Counted from the first letter of the stretch, positions 8,173 through 17,641 are shown. The stretch: DNA of 64,000 bases from Rhizobium sp. SL86 (GCF_026672545.1 NZ_JAPPRJ010000008.1:372001-436000), one strand, 5' to 3'. Numbers and translations are program-made. The notes: generated by a model from the letters alone, not told the origin.

Positions 8173-8970
8173 TCACGCCGGAAACTTCAGTTTCACGTTT
8201 TTCCGCGAGCCGAAGATGTTGATTGATGAGCCCGCGAGCGCGAAGCGCGTCTGACCGTAAAGCCGGTGAAGCTCTCGAAGCATTTTTTGCGGCAGGGACT
8301 TTTTCTTCTCGCGTTTCCAGGCGCGTTCGATCTCGCCCCCGAGGCCCAGCGTCGAATTGGGTAGAAACTGATCCTGGATGCACAAAGCCGGAATGGTCTG
8401 GTAGATCGTGCAATCGTGAAAGATCGTCGAGCTCGGGTCGAAGACCACATGATCGATTGCGCGCTCGACAAAACGTGTCGCGTGCAGCAGGCGTGTGGCT
8501 GCGAGAGGCGTGATGATGTAGCCTGCAAAGCCCAGATGGGCCGACAGCAGGCGAGCGAGACGCCGCCTTGCGCCGATCGAAACGATCTGTCTCGATACCG
8601 CAATCGTCTTGCCGGTCGTTTCGAATTTCACGATGTCCGCATCGTGCGGTAACCAGTCGGCTTCGCGCAGCCACTCATGCGCCGATGGGGCGAGGTGGAT
8701 GTCGTCCTCGACGACTGCGCCGGGTTCTCCGCTTGCCACAACCATTTCCCAGAAGCGGCGATGACTGAGGAGAACGCCAATTTCGCCTGGGGTCAGGATA
8801 AGACTTCCGTCTTCCCGGGTGGCGGACCAGCGTGCCTGCTCTTCCTGCGACAGCTGACGTCCATCCACGGCAGGCAAACGCACCCAGTCGAGACGTTGAG
8901 CATCCAGGATCTCGCGCATGCGCTCCATCCGCTGCGTCGCCCGATCAAGGTTGATGACATAGACTTTCAT
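8173..8970 (-). CDS. Glycosyltransferase family 25 (LPS biosynthesis)
   Basis: A 265-residue GT25 protein. The family hallmark N-terminus MKVYVINLDRATQRMERM is present. So are GEIGVLLSHRRFWE (about residues 82-95) and the acidic VVEDDIH (about residues 104-110), which is expected to bind metal and sugar nucleotide. It lies 6 bases downstream of the LpsB-like gene on the same strand, so the two are almost certainly co-transcribed. Likely modifies the LPS core with galactose or a related hexose; the sugar is not deducible from sequence. Confidence 0.82.
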   Translation of the reverse strand: MKVYVINLDRATQRMERMREILDAQRLDWVRLPAVDGRQLSQEEQARWSATREDGSLILTPGEIGVLLSHRRFWEMVVASGEPGAVVEDDIHLAPSAHEWLREADWLPHDADIVKFETTGKTIAVSRQIVSIGARRRLARLLSAHLGFAGYIITPLAATRLLHATRFVERAIDHVVFDPSSTIFHDCTIYQTIPALCIQDQFLPNSTLGLGGEIERAWKREKKKSLPQKMLRELHRLYGQTRFALAGSSINIFGSRKNVKLKFPA

Positions 8971-8976
8971 GAGTTT

Positions 8977-10035
8977 TTACCGTTCCGCGAGCAGATCCGC
9001 ATAGACCTTTCCGATCGCCTCTGCCTCGCGTTCGATGGAAAAATTCGCCTGCATGTGCACGAGCGCTGCTGCCCCCTGGCTTTGACACAGCGATGGGTCG
9101 GCGAGATAGGGGCGGATACCGGCGACAAAACTGTCGAGGGCGCCACGCTCCACCATGCATCCCGTTTCGCCATCGAGGATGAGTTCGGCAAAGGCGCCGA
9201 CATCGGCGGCCACCACCGGCACACCGGTTGCCATGGCTTCCAGCGGCGTCAGCCCAAACCCTTCCCAGCGCTGCGGGGCAACGAAGAGATTGAGGGCCCG
9301 GTACCACGCGTTGATATTGGTGTGTTCGCCGACGAAGAGAATGCGCTCGCCAAGGCCGGCTGCTTTCACCTTTGCCTTCAGTTCTTCCTCGAAACCGATG
9401 TGTTTGGCCGTCGCGCGCCCGGCGATCACGGCCTTCCAGTTCGGGTGTTCAGGCAGCAGCCGGATCATCGCGTCGACGAAAAGATCGGTGCCCTTCTGGT
9501 GACGCACCCGGCCGAAGCAACCGACATAATGGAATGCCGGATCAAGTCCGATCGCGACCTTTGCAGCAGCCTTGTCCGGTGCGGGCGAAAAGCGGCCAAG
9601 ATCGATGCCGTGCAGGATGACGGTGCTTTCGCGCTCCAGATAGGAGGCGGTCTTCTGGCAGACGGCAATCACCCGGTCCATCTTCGAGATCAGCCATTTC
9701 GTCCAGCCGGTGTGCCGGCGCTGCGAGGCAGAGGTGAAAACGAGTTTCAGCGGCATGCGCAAAACGTCGCGCAAGATGATGCCGGGCAACATTTCGATGT
9801 TACGGCGGGCATGCCAGACGCGCACCTTGCGACCCTCAGGCGGGCGCCAGAGCGCGGGCAGGGCGGTGTAGTCCATCGAGGGCAGATGGCCGGGCAGGCC
9901 CGGCCCGAAGGTGATGACCTTCTGGCCGAGCCGGTTCTGTATCGGTACGAGCTGGATGACGGTGGAGGTGACGCCCGAAAGCCGCCGCTTGAAATGCGGC
10001 GCAATCACCTCGACCTCTGTGAGATCACTGGACAC
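8977..10035 (-). CDS. lpsB: LPS core mannosyltransferase, GT4 family (LpsB/LpcC-like)
   Basis: A 352-residue GT-B fold enzyme. The C-terminal half carries GRVRHQKGTDLFVDA, the ex7e-like APQRWEGFGLTPLEAMA (about residues 252-268) and GVPVVAADVGAFAEL, all typical of GT4. The length and the location beside greA match lpsB of Sinorhizobium and lpcC of Rhizobium leguminosarum. Those enzymes transfer a core mannose from GDP-mannose onto Kdo. The symbol is by synteny and resemblance; donor specificity is inferred. Confidence 0.82.
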   Translation of the reverse strand: MSSDLTEVEVIAPHFKRRLSGVTSTVIQLVPIQNRLGQKVITFGPGLPGHLPSMDYTALPALWRPPEGRKVRVWHARRNIEMLPGIILRDVLRMPLKLVFTSASQRRHTGWTKWLISKMDRVIAVCQKTASYLERESTVILHGIDLGRFSPAPDKAAAKVAIGLDPAFHYVGCFGRVRHQKGTDLFVDAMIRLLPEHPNWKAVIAGRATAKHIGFEEELKAKVKAAGLGERILFVGEHTNINAWYRALNLFVAPQRWEGFGLTPLEAMATGVPVVAADVGAFAELILDGETGCMVERGALDSFVAGIRPYLADPSLCQSQGAAALVHMQANFSIEREAEAIGKVYADLLAER

Positions 10036-10058
10036 GGGGGCTCGACCGCTTCTGTTCT

Positions 10059-10535
10059 TCAGCCCCAGGAAACCTGCAGAACCTCATAGGCCTTGGAGCC
10101 GCCCGGCGCATTCACTTCGATGCTGTCGCCGACTTCCTTGCCGATCAGCGCACGCGCAATCGGCGACGAGATCGAGATGCGACCTTCCTTCACGTCGGCT
10201 TCCTGGTCGCCGACGATCTGGTAGACCTTCTCCTCATCGGTATCTTCGTCCACCAGCTTGACGGTGGCGCCGAACTTGATCTTCGAGCCGGACATCTTGG
10301 TGAGATCGATCACCTCGGCGCGGGCCGTCAGGTCTTCGAGCTCGGTGATGCGGCCTTCATTGTGGCTCTGCGCTTCCTTGGCGGCATGGTATTCGGCATT
10401 TTCCGACAGGTCGCCATGGGCGCGCGCCTCGGCAATCGCCTCGATGATCCGGGGACGCTCTTCCTGCTGGCGCCAGCGCAGTTCCTCCTGCAGCTTGGTA
10501 AATCCGGACGGCGTCATCGGTACCTTGTCAACCAT
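10059..10535 (-). CDS. greA: Transcription elongation factor GreA
   Basis: A 158-residue cytoplasmic factor that stimulates transcript cleavage in stalled RNA polymerase. The N-terminal coiled coil carries the acidic tip around [14 protein letters not shown] (about residues 41-54), and the C-terminal FKBP-like domain has [14 protein letters not shown]. Full length with the expected start [12 protein letters not shown]. It is 23 bases upstream of the LpsB-like gene on the same strand. The 219-base gap to the divergent radical SAM gene holds both promoters. Confidence 0.96.
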   Translation of the reverse strand: MVDKVPMTPSGFTKLQEELRWRQQEERPRIIEAIAEARAHGDLSENAEYHAAKEAQSHNEGRITELEDLTARAEVIDLTKMSGSKIKFGATVKLVDEDTDEEKVYQIVGDQEADVKEGRISISSPIARALIGKEVGDSIEVNAPGGSKAYEVLQVSWG

Positions 10536-10754
10536 GTGTCTTCTTCCTCAGTCTCATGGCCGCAACGCGCGGCCACAAAAAGAAACAGGTCCCGGAGCGA
10601 TACTCCGGAACCATGCGAAATCCTCAATTCCTCGAATCATAGCAGAAACGCGGCGCGAATTTCCAGAAAATTCGAAATAGGGCAGTGGCGCTGACCTGCA
10701 AGGTGGTCCGGCGGCGGGGAGCGCGCGTATTGACTTGCGAAGCAAGAACATATA

Positions 10755-11999
10755 GTGAACAAACTAATGAAGAAGTCGCTGAAAGAACGTCTCGCCATCC
10801 TCTCGGATGCCGCCAAATACGATGCCTCCTGCGCATCGAGCGGCACCACGAAACGGCATTCGGCCGGCTCCGGCGGGCTTGGGTCGACGGAAGGCTCCGG
10901 CATCTGTCATGCCTATGCGCCGGACGGGCGGTGCATTTCGCTGCTGAAGATCCTGCTCACCAATTTCTGCATCTATGACTGCGCCTACTGCATCAACCGG
11001 TCGTCCAGCAATGTGGAGCGGGCGCGGTTTACACCGGAAGAGGTGGTGTGGCTGACGCTCGAATTCTACCGGCGCAACTATATCGAGGGACTGTTTTTGT
11101 CCTCCGGCATCATCCGTTCGTCCGATCACACGATGGAGGAGATGGTGCGCATTGCCCGTGAGCTTCGCACCACGCACAATTTCCGCGGCTACATTCATCT
11201 GAAAACCATTCCGGAGGCGTCCGCGGCGCTGATCGAGGAGGCGGGGCTTTATGCGGATCGCCTGTCGATCAACATCGAACTGCCGACCGATACCGGCATC
11301 GGCCAGTTCGCTCCGGAAAAGAAACCTGACAACATCCGCCGCGCGATGGGCGATCTGCGCCTCAAGATCGAGGATGCGTCCGAACCAACGCTCCAGACGA
11401 AGAGGCGCAAGCATTTCGTGCCCGCCGGCCAGAGCACACAGATGATCGTCGGGGCCGATGGCGCAAGCGACGCCACCATTCTCGGCACCAGTGCCAGGCT
11501 GTACGGCAGCTACGGCCTGAAACGTGTCTATTATTCCGCCTTCAGCCCGATCCCGGATGCCTCCTCCAAGCTTCCGCTGATCAAGCCGCCCCTGATGCGC
11601 GAACACCGGCTTTACCAGGCCGACTGGCTCTACCGTTTTTATGGTTTTGAGATCGGCGAAATCACCTCGGTGACGCAAGACGGCAATCTGGATCTCGACC
11701 TCGACCCGAAACTGTCCTGGGCGCTCGGCCATCGCGACCGGTTTCCGGTCGACGTCAACCGCGCACCGAAGGAAATGCTGCTGCGCGTGCCGGGCTTCGG
11801 CACGAAGACGGTGAAATCCATCCTCTCGTCACGTCGTTTCCGCCGCATCCGCCTGGAGGATCTCGGGCGGCTCGGCGTCTCCTTGCGCAAGGTGCAGCCC
11901 TTCATCGTCGCGGACGGCTGGACTCCGCATCGGGTACTGGAACGTTCGGATCTGAAGGCGATGTTTGCGCCGCAGCCGGAACAGCTGACGTTGTTCTGA
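10755..11999 (+). CDS. Putative DNA modification/repair radical SAM protein
   Basis: A 414-residue radical SAM protein with the 4Fe-4S triad CIYDCAYC (Cys72, Cys76, Cys79). Near the C-terminus is a helix-hairpin-helix-like DNA-binding segment, VNRAPKEMLLRVPGFGTKTVKSIL, by position about residues 336-359. This matches the conserved family that occurs next to UdgX-type uracil-DNA glycosylases. The stop overlaps the start of the UdgX gene by one base, so the pair is translated as an operon. The chemistry is unknown; a role in repair or modification of DNA is inferred from the partner and the HhH motif. Confidence 0.85.
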   Translation: MNKLMKKSLKERLAILSDAAKYDASCASSGTTKRHSAGSGGLGSTEGSGICHAYAPDGRCISLLKILLTNFCIYDCAYCINRSSSNVERARFTPEEVVWLTLEFYRRNYIEGLFLSSGIIRSSDHTMEEMVRIARELRTTHNFRGYIHLKTIPEASAALIEEAGLYADRLSINIELPTDTGIGQFAPEKKPDNIRRAMGDLRLKIEDASEPTLQTKRRKHFVPAGQSTQMIVGADGASDATILGTSARLYGSYGLKRVYYSAFSPIPDASSKLPLIKPPLMREHRLYQADWLYRFYGFEIGEITSVTQDGNLDLDLDPKLSWALGHRDRFPVDVNRAPKEMLLRVPGFGTKTVKSILSSRRFRRIRLEDLGRLGVSLRKVQPFIVADGWTPHRVLERSDLKAMFAPQPEQLTLF

Positions 12000-13471
12000 T
12001 GCAGACGGTATTCCTCAACGGCCGCGGTGACTTTGACGAGTGGCGGGACGCCGCGCGGGTGCTTTTGCTGAGCGAGGTGGAGCCCGAGCGTATCGACTGG
12101 CGCATCGCCGGGGAGGGGGCGGATCTGGCCGGTTTTGCCGAGACGCCGCTGCCGGTGCCGCCGCCGGGCAGAAAGGCGGTCGCCGTGCCGCCGGCCTTCC
12201 TGGAGCTTGCCGAGAGTATCGTCTGCCACAGCGATCCGGCCCGGTTTTCGCTGCTTTATCGTCTGCTCTGGCGCATCCGCGAGGATCGAGCCCTGCTGCA
12301 GGTGGTCTCGGATCCGGATGTCATCGCCGCTCGCAAGCTGGAGAAATCCGTGCGGCGCGACAGCCACAAGATGAAGGCCTTCGTGCGGTTCAAGGAGGTG
12401 ACCTCCGACGATCCGACCGGGCGGCGGCGTTCGTTCATCTCCTGGTTCGAGCCGGATCATTTCATCGTCGCGCGCATGGCGCCGTTTTTTCGCCGCCGCT
12501 TCTTCGACATGGACTGGGTGATTGCCACGCCGAAGGGATCAGCCGCCTGGGACGGTGAAAGCCTGACCGTCTCCGATCTGCCGGCGGAAAAACCCACGGC
12601 CACCGATGCGACCGACGATCTGTGGCGTATCTATTATGCCAACATCTTCAATCCGGCGCGGCTGAAGGTGAAGGCAATGACGGCGGAAATGCCGAAGAAA
12701 TACTGGAAGAACCTGCCGGAGGCCGCCCTCATCCCGGACCTCATTGCCACTGCCGAAGCCAAGGTGATCGAGATGGCTGCGCGGGCAGCCTCGCAGCCGC
12801 CCGCCTTCCATGCGCGGCTTCAGGAGCGGATGGCCGAGGAACGGGCGGACCCCGCTCCACCGCCAGAGGGCCTCGAGGCGCTGCGCCATGCGGCAAGCCG
12901 CTGCACGCTCTGTCCGCTGCACTGCCATGCGACGCAGACCGTGTTCGGCGAGGGCAGTGTCACGGCAAAGGCCATGATCGTCGGCGAACAGCCGGGTGAC
13001 CAGGAGGATCTCGCGGGGCGTCCGTTCGTCGGTCCGGCTGGAAAACTGTTCGACGGCGTGCTCTCGGAGATCGGGCTCGACCGCTCGAGCCTCTACGTCA
13101 CCAATGCGGTGAAGCACTTCAAATACGAACCGCGCGGCAAGCGGCGTATCCACCAGAAACCGAACCAGTCGGAAATCGAACAATGCCGCTGGTGGCTGAA
13201 GCAGGAGGTAGAACTCGTCCAGCCGAAGCTGATCGTCGCGATGGGGGCGACCGCCTATTTTGCGCTCACCGGTGAGAAGGAACGGCTGACGGATATACGC
13301 GGCAAGATCTTTTCCATGACGGAGGGGCGCAGGCTGTTCGTCACCGTGCATCCCTCTTTCCTGCTGCGTCTTCCCGACGAGAGGCGCAAGGCGAGCGAAT
13401 TGTCGCGCTTTCGCGAGGAGATGGCCGTCGTCCGGCAGCTGGCCGAAACGGGCTGTCCCGATTATCCGTGA
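11999..13471 (+). CDS. UdgX-family uracil-DNA binding protein fused to an N-terminal DUF4130 domain
   Basis: A 490-residue fusion. The first ~250 residues resemble the DUF4130-type domain that accompanies the radical SAM partner. The C-terminal ~220 residues are a family 4/5-like uracil-DNA glycosylase with an iron-sulfur cluster. The UdgX signatures are visible: GEQPGDQEDLAGRPFVGPAG (Gly329 onward) and the inserted loop KRRIHQKP with His385. In Mycobacterium smegmatis UdgX that histidine forms a covalent bond with the abasic site left after uracil removal. The last 10 bases overlap the convergent MFS gene. Function is inferred from these motifs. Confidence 0.9.
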   Translation: MQTVFLNGRGDFDEWRDAARVLLLSEVEPERIDWRIAGEGADLAGFAETPLPVPPPGRKAVAVPPAFLELAESIVCHSDPARFSLLYRLLWRIREDRALLQVVSDPDVIAARKLEKSVRRDSHKMKAFVRFKEVTSDDPTGRRRSFISWFEPDHFIVARMAPFFRRRFFDMDWVIATPKGSAAWDGESLTVSDLPAEKPTATDATDDLWRIYYANIFNPARLKVKAMTAEMPKKYWKNLPEAALIPDLIATAEAKVIEMAARAASQPPAFHARLQERMAEERADPAPPPEGLEALRHAASRCTLCPLHCHATQTVFGEGSVTAKAMIVGEQPGDQEDLAGRPFVGPAGKLFDGVLSEIGLDRSSLYVTNAVKHFKYEPRGKRRIHQKPNQSEIEQCRWWLKQEVELVQPKLIVAMGATAYFALTGEKERLTDIRGKIFSMTEGRRLFVTVHPSFLLRLPDERRKASELSRFREEMAVVRQLAETGCPDYP

Positions 13472-15009
13472 CCGGCAAGGGCCGTCTCGTCGATATGCGC
13501 CTTGGCAAAGATATGCCGTGCGAGGACGGCAAGCAGGATCAGAGTGACGGAGGCGACAAGGCAGCAGGCGGCAAAACCGAGACCGAAGGCGGCCCGTGCG
13601 TCGAAAAGCCAGTCGGGTTGCACGGAGGGCGAGACCAGTTTGGCCACGTCGACGGCGCCGGCAAGCGTCGCCGTGATCGTTTCGGCGGTCTGTGTATCAA
13701 GCCCCGACAGGTCCGCGTCCCGCATCATCAGCCGGTAGACGACCGTGCCGAGACTGCCGAGGACGGCGACGCCGAGCGCGCCGCCGAATTCCGCGCTGGT
13801 TTCGGAGATGGCGGAGGCCGAACCGGCACGCTCCGGTGGTGCCGTGCCGACGATCAGGCCGGTTGTCGTGAGAATGACCGGCACGAAACCGAGGCCGACC
13901 AGCATGCTGGCAAACAGGATGGCATAGAGGTTCTGGTGATAGGCGGCGAGCGCCATCACGGTGGTGCCGATGGCATTGACCACAAGGCCGGCAAGCACCG
14001 TCTTGACCGGACCGAGCCTATTGGTGACGCGCCAGGCCTGCAACGACATCAGCGTAAAGACGAGCGCCGAGGGAACGGACCAGAGGGCGGCCTTCAGTGG
14101 CGAAAGGTCCAGCACCAGCTGCAGGTAGAGGTTCTGGAACAGGAAGACACCGAACACGAAAAAGACGCCGGCAAGATTGACCAGCAGCGAGGCGGTGAAG
14201 GCGGGGATGCGAAACAGCGCCAGATCGATCACCGGGTGTTCCAGCCGCTTCTGGCGGCGGACGAACAGGATACCGATGACAAGGCCTGCGAGGATGGCGA
14301 GAAGCTGGTCATGGGCATAACCATAGGCCGCCATGTGTTTCAGCCCGTAGATGATCGGCAGCACCGTTGCGAGCGACAGCAGCACGCTTGCAAGGTCGAG
14401 GCGGCCACCGTCTGTATTGCGGTATTCCGGCAGCAGGAGGGGTGCCACCGCCAGCAGCGCCAGCATGATCGGAATGTTGATCAGGAAAACGGCGCCCCAG
14501 TGGAAATATTGCAGCAGAAGCCCGCCAAGCAGCGGCCCGACGAGACCACCGAGCGCAAAGGCGGTGCCCCAGATGCCGATGGCGCGGTTGCGCTCGGATT
14601 CGTCCTGGAAAAGGTTCACGACAAGCGAGAGGGTGGAGGGCGCAATCGTGGCGCCGGCGATGCCAAGCAGCGCGCGCGCCAGAATCAGCTGGCCGGAGGT
14701 TTCGGCAAAGGCCGCAAAGGCAGAGGCGAGGCCGAAAAAGAAGGCGCCGATCAGAAGCACCCGCCGGCGACCGATCCGGTCCCCGAGCGTACCCATGGTC
14801 ACCAGGAAACCCGCCACCATGAACCCGTAGATGTCGTTGATCCACAGGAGTTCGGCGGGCGAGGGATCGAGATCCCGTACGATGGCCGGAATGGCAAGGA
14901 ACAGGACCGAGAGGTCCATCGAATACACGAGGCAGGCGATGGAGAGGACAAAAAGCCCCGTCCATTCGCGACGTGTGGCGCGCTGCGGCGCAAAGTTCTG
15001 GTCCGCCAT
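13462..15009 (-). CDS. MFS drug exporter, DHA2 (14-TM) family
   Basis: A 515-residue integral inner-membrane antiporter with about 14 hydrophobic segments. It has the MFS loop motif GDRIGRRRVLLIG after TM2 and the drug:H+ antiporter stretch near TM5 (GPLLGGLL). It resembles SmvA/QacA exporters of cationic biocides. No TetR-type regulator is adjacent. The start MADQNFAPQ at 15009 is supported by the following hydrophobic helix; substrate is not deducible. Confidence 0.85.
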   Translation of the reverse strand: MADQNFAPQRATRREWTGLFVLSIACLVYSMDLSVLFLAIPAIVRDLDPSPAELLWINDIYGFMVAGFLVTMGTLGDRIGRRRVLLIGAFFFGLASAFAAFAETSGQLILARALLGIAGATIAPSTLSLVVNLFQDESERNRAIGIWGTAFALGGLVGPLLGGLLLQYFHWGAVFLINIPIMLALLAVAPLLLPEYRNTDGGRLDLASVLLSLATVLPIIYGLKHMAAYGYAHDQLLAILAGLVIGILFVRRQKRLEHPVIDLALFRIPAFTASLLVNLAGVFFVFGVFLFQNLYLQLVLDLSPLKAALWSVPSALVFTLMSLQAWRVTNRLGPVKTVLAGLVVNAIGTTVMALAAYHQNLYAILFASMLVGLGFVPVILTTTGLIVGTAPPERAGSASAISETSAEFGGALGVAVLGSLGTVVYRLMMRDADLSGLDTQTAETITATLAGAVDVAKLVSPSVQPDWLFDARAAFGLGFAACCLVASVTLILLAVLARHIFAKAHIDETALAGHG

Positions 15010-15222
15010 GGCGGGCCACCTCCCATTCCCAATGGTCCTGATGTTCCGTGCGTGGCCCCGTATCGCCTCTGATCAGGCGTCTTCGCCATGCACCTCCTCC
15101 GGCGGCGACACTTGGTTGCCGCCTGCATTTTGGCAAGGGGACAAGGCGTTGAGCGGGTTCGGTTTTGTAAGCGAATGCTGATGTGGTGCGCGGTTGCAAC
15201 AGAACGGCCGAGGCACAGGATC

Positions 15223-16440
15223 TCAATCGACGAAGAGGGCGTCGCTCGGCAGGTTCGGCGGATTATAGGGACCGGCGGCCTGTCGAAGCTTGACCGAGGT
15301 GTGCACCAGTGCCGCGGACGGAATAAGGCGATGATCCTGGCGCGGAAGATAGATGCCGCCCGCCGGTTTACCGGCATTGCGGAAGGAGGTGGCGGGGATC
15401 TTGCGCGGCAGCCATTCGATCGCCGGCCAGAACTTCGTCATGGAGTCATGCAGCGGCACGGTGGCATCGGGTGCCACATATCTGGGATTACCCTTGCCCT
15501 CGACCAGTTCATTCACCATGCGGCTGCGATAGACCAGTCCAGCGGGTTTCGTTTCCTTGATCATCCAGCAGAGCGGGATCTTGATCTGCTGGCTTTCCTT
15601 TTCCGGATAACCGCCGCCCACATCGCCATGCACGCCGGCAAACCAGACTTCCTTGACATCCTGGTCACGGATTCCATCCTCGTTCCTCGGTTTGAACGGG
15701 CCGCCCCAATAGGCTTGACCCGGCGTCCACAGTTCCGGCTGGAACATGGTGCGGCGTTCGTCGATGGCCACCGCGTGGCGAACCATCTCGACGCTGGCAT
15801 TGCGATCAGTAAAGGGGTGCGTCTTCAGCTGCGGCCCCCATTTGCCGGGTTCGATCACCGAGGCGACCGTATCGAAGAGCCCGAGCAGGCGGATCGGCGG
15901 ACGATCATTGCGCAGCGTGCGCTCGTAAAGGCGCATGGTCTCGAAGGCGGACGGGGCCTCGCCGACCGCCTGGTTCTGAGCCTGCTGTTCGTGGTCGGGG
16001 ATGCCCTTGTAGGTGCGATAGGCGTAATCGAGCAGGTTCAGATGGATCTTCTTCGTCAGGCCGAAGGCGTGGATAAAACCCGCCAGCACACGGGCGGTAT
16101 AGGCGCCACGGCTGAAACCGAAGATGAAGATGCGGTCGCGGTCGCTATGGCGGCCATTGGCATCGACGGGGCCGGCATCATAATGCTCGACCAGCATGCG
16201 GTAGGCTTCCTTGACATTTTCGTCCAGCCCCCAGCCGGTGGCCAGCCCCCAGACTTCCGAAGCCTCACGCTGCAGCTTCGACCAGGCATTGGCCGCGCCG
16301 AAGGTGCCGACGCCCGGATCGTAATAAACGATCTGTTCCGGCGAACGCTTGAGGCAGCCGAACAGGCGCAGGATATTGGTGCGGTCTGCGGAAATCTCGT
16401 TCGAAGTTCCGTCGAACAGAATGACAATGTTCTTGGACAT
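15223..16440 (-). CDS. DUF2235 alpha/beta-hydrolase-like protein
   Basis: A 405-residue protein opening with MSKNIVILFDGTSNE, the family hallmark. It has a serine-nucleophile elbow GFSRGAYTAR (about residues 116-125) of GxSxG type. DUF2235 proteins include T6SS phospholipase effectors of the Tle1 kind as well as stand-alone hydrolases. No VgrG, PAAR or immunity gene lies nearby, so an effector role is not supported here. Substrate unknown. Confidence 0.8.
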   Translation of the reverse strand: MSKNIVILFDGTSNEISADRTNILRLFGCLKRSPEQIVYYDPGVGTFGAANAWSKLQREASEVWGLATGWGLDENVKEAYRMLVEHYDAGPVDANGRHSDRDRIFIFGFSRGAYTARVLAGFIHAFGLTKKIHLNLLDYAYRTYKGIPDHEQQAQNQAVGEAPSAFETMRLYERTLRNDRPPIRLLGLFDTVASVIEPGKWGPQLKTHPFTDRNASVEMVRHAVAIDERRTMFQPELWTPGQAYWGGPFKPRNEDGIRDQDVKEVWFAGVHGDVGGGYPEKESQQIKIPLCWMIKETKPAGLVYRSRMVNELVEGKGNPRYVAPDATVPLHDSMTKFWPAIEWLPRKIPATSFRNAGKPAGGIYLPRQDHRLIPSAALVHTSVKLRQAAGPYNPPNLPSDALFVD

Positions 16441-16485
16441 CCACTTCCCCCTGATCGCCTCATGCGACGGGGTATTGTGGTTGCG

Positions 16486-16953
16486 TCAGGCGGAATCTTC
16501 AACCAAATTCCGCCGACCCGCCAGCAAACGTTCCAGCCGGTCGAAATTCTGCTCGTTGGCGAGCGCAATGAATTTCGTCAGGGTCGTGTTGTCCTCGTTC
16601 GGCTCCATCCGCATCAGCCAGGTCAGCCGGCTTGCGTTGTCGCTTACCACCTCGAAGCGCATTTCCATGTCGAAGACATGGATCGGGTCGTGATGAGTAA
16701 AGGTGATGCGTTCCGGCACGATGATCTCGCCAAAGGTCGAGCGGTTGAGGAAATCCGTGCCGTTGGACGCGGTCATGGTGATCAGCCATGTGCCGCCGGG
16801 CTCAAACTCAAAGCGGTGGATCACATTGGTGAAACCCTCCGGCCCCCACCAGAGCGCCAGCTGTGCCGGATCGGCAAAGGCCTGGAAAACCTCGGCTGAG
16901 GGAAAGGCGAGGACGCGGGAGCTCTCGATTTCAACGGGGTCTTGGATGGGCAT
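16486..16953 (-). CDS. SRPBCC (AHSA1/START-like) domain protein
   Basis: A 155-residue single-domain protein. The pattern AFPSAEVFQAFADPAQLALWWGP is typical of the AHSA1-type SRPBCC fold with a deep hydrophobic ligand cavity. It lies 45 bases upstream of the DUF2235 gene on the same strand, possibly co-transcribed. Ligand unknown. Confidence 0.8.
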   Translation of the reverse strand: MPIQDPVEIESSRVLAFPSAEVFQAFADPAQLALWWGPEGFTNVIHRFEFEPGGTWLITMTASNGTDFLNRSTFGEIIVPERITFTHHDPIHVFDMEMRFEVVSDNASRLTWLMRMEPNEDNTTLTKFIALANEQNFDRLERLLAGRRNLVEDSA

Positions 16954-16997
16954 GGGCGGATTCGATCGATCTGATGAAAGTCTTCAAAGATGAGCCG

Positions 16998-17297
16998 TTA
17001 CGCGGCCCGCGGGGTGATGGCATTCAGTTCATCCGCAATGATGCGCCGCCGTTCCATGAGGTCGTGATCTGCCTGAAGACCCAGAAAATAACCTTCGCTC
17101 ATGCCGAAATAACGGGCCAGCCTCAGATCGGTATCGGCCGTGATCGCCCGCTTTCCCTGGACGATTTCGTTGATCCGCCGCGGAGGAACGCCGATGGCGC
17201 GCGCCAGGGCATTCTGGCTGAGCTGCAGCGGCGCCATGAATTCCAGCGCCAGGATGTCGCCCGGCAGAGGGTTTGGAAGCAGATCCTTGTCAGTCAT
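16998..17297 (-). CDS. higA: HigA-family antitoxin
   Basis: A 99-residue XRE-type helix-turn-helix protein. Its PGDILALEFMAPLQLSQNAL and GVPPRRINEIVQGKR segments are typical of HigA/VapI antitoxins. The open frame extends to 17366, but MTDKDLL at 17297 is the natural start because it overlaps the end of higB by 8 bases. It neutralises HigB and represses the operon. The toxin-first order matches HigBA modules. Confidence 0.88.
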   Translation of the reverse strand: MTDKDLLPNPLPGDILALEFMAPLQLSQNALARAIGVPPRRINEIVQGKRAITADTDLRLARYFGMSEGYFLGLQADHDLMERRRIIADELNAITPRAA

Positions 17298-17574
17298 GGT
17301 AATCGACGATTTCGACATTGTCGGCGCCTCCATCCTTCCAAACGAAACAGATCCGCCACTGGTCATTGATGCGGATGCTGTGCTGACCTGCGCGATTTCC
17401 CTTCAGAGCTTCCAACCGGTTACCGGGCGGAACTTTCAAGTCCGAGAGCGTGCGCGACTGGTTGATCATTCGAAGCTTGCGCAGTGCTGCGACCTGGATG
17501 TCAGCTGGAAGCCTGCGGCTTCTTCTGCCGTCCCATATGCCACGTGTCTCGCTGTCACCGAAGCTGCGTATCAT
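17290..17574 (-). CDS. higB: HigB-family mRNA interferase toxin
   Basis: A 94-residue RelE/ParE-fold toxin (MIRSFGDSETRGIW...). The C-terminal QHSIRINDQWRICFVW and NVEIVDYHD segments are characteristic of HigB. The start at 17574 is preferred over an upstream in-frame ATG because family members begin with this MI(R/K)SF pattern. Translated before and overlapping higA. Located between the carB terminator and the SRPBCC gene, a typical spot for a small TA cassette. Confidence 0.88.
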   Translation of the reverse strand: MIRSFGDSETRGIWDGRRSRRLPADIQVAALRKLRMINQSRTLSDLKVPPGNRLEALKGNRAGQHSIRINDQWRICFVWKDGGADNVEIVDYHD

Positions 17575-17587
17575 GGCCGACGGTAGC

Positions 17588-17623
17588 AAAAAGCCACCCA
17601 TAACGCAATGCGCTATGGGTGGC
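17588..17623 (-). terminator. Rho-independent terminator of carB
   Basis: On the minus strand a 10-bp stem (GCCACCCATA / TATGGGTGGC at 17593-17602 and 17614-17623) is followed by TTTTT at 17588-17592, 19 bases after the carB stop codon. It also separates carB from higBA. Confidence 0.85.
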
Positions 17624-17641
17624 CGTCATTATGTCAAAACC

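Noticed and set aside
15223-16440. DUF2235 protein as a type VI secretion effector
   Set aside because: No VgrG, PAAR, Hcp or immunity-like gene is nearby.
15088-16899. A 603-codon plus-strand open frame
   Set aside because: It overlaps the DUF2235 and SRPBCC genes on the opposite strand, both of which have clear family features.
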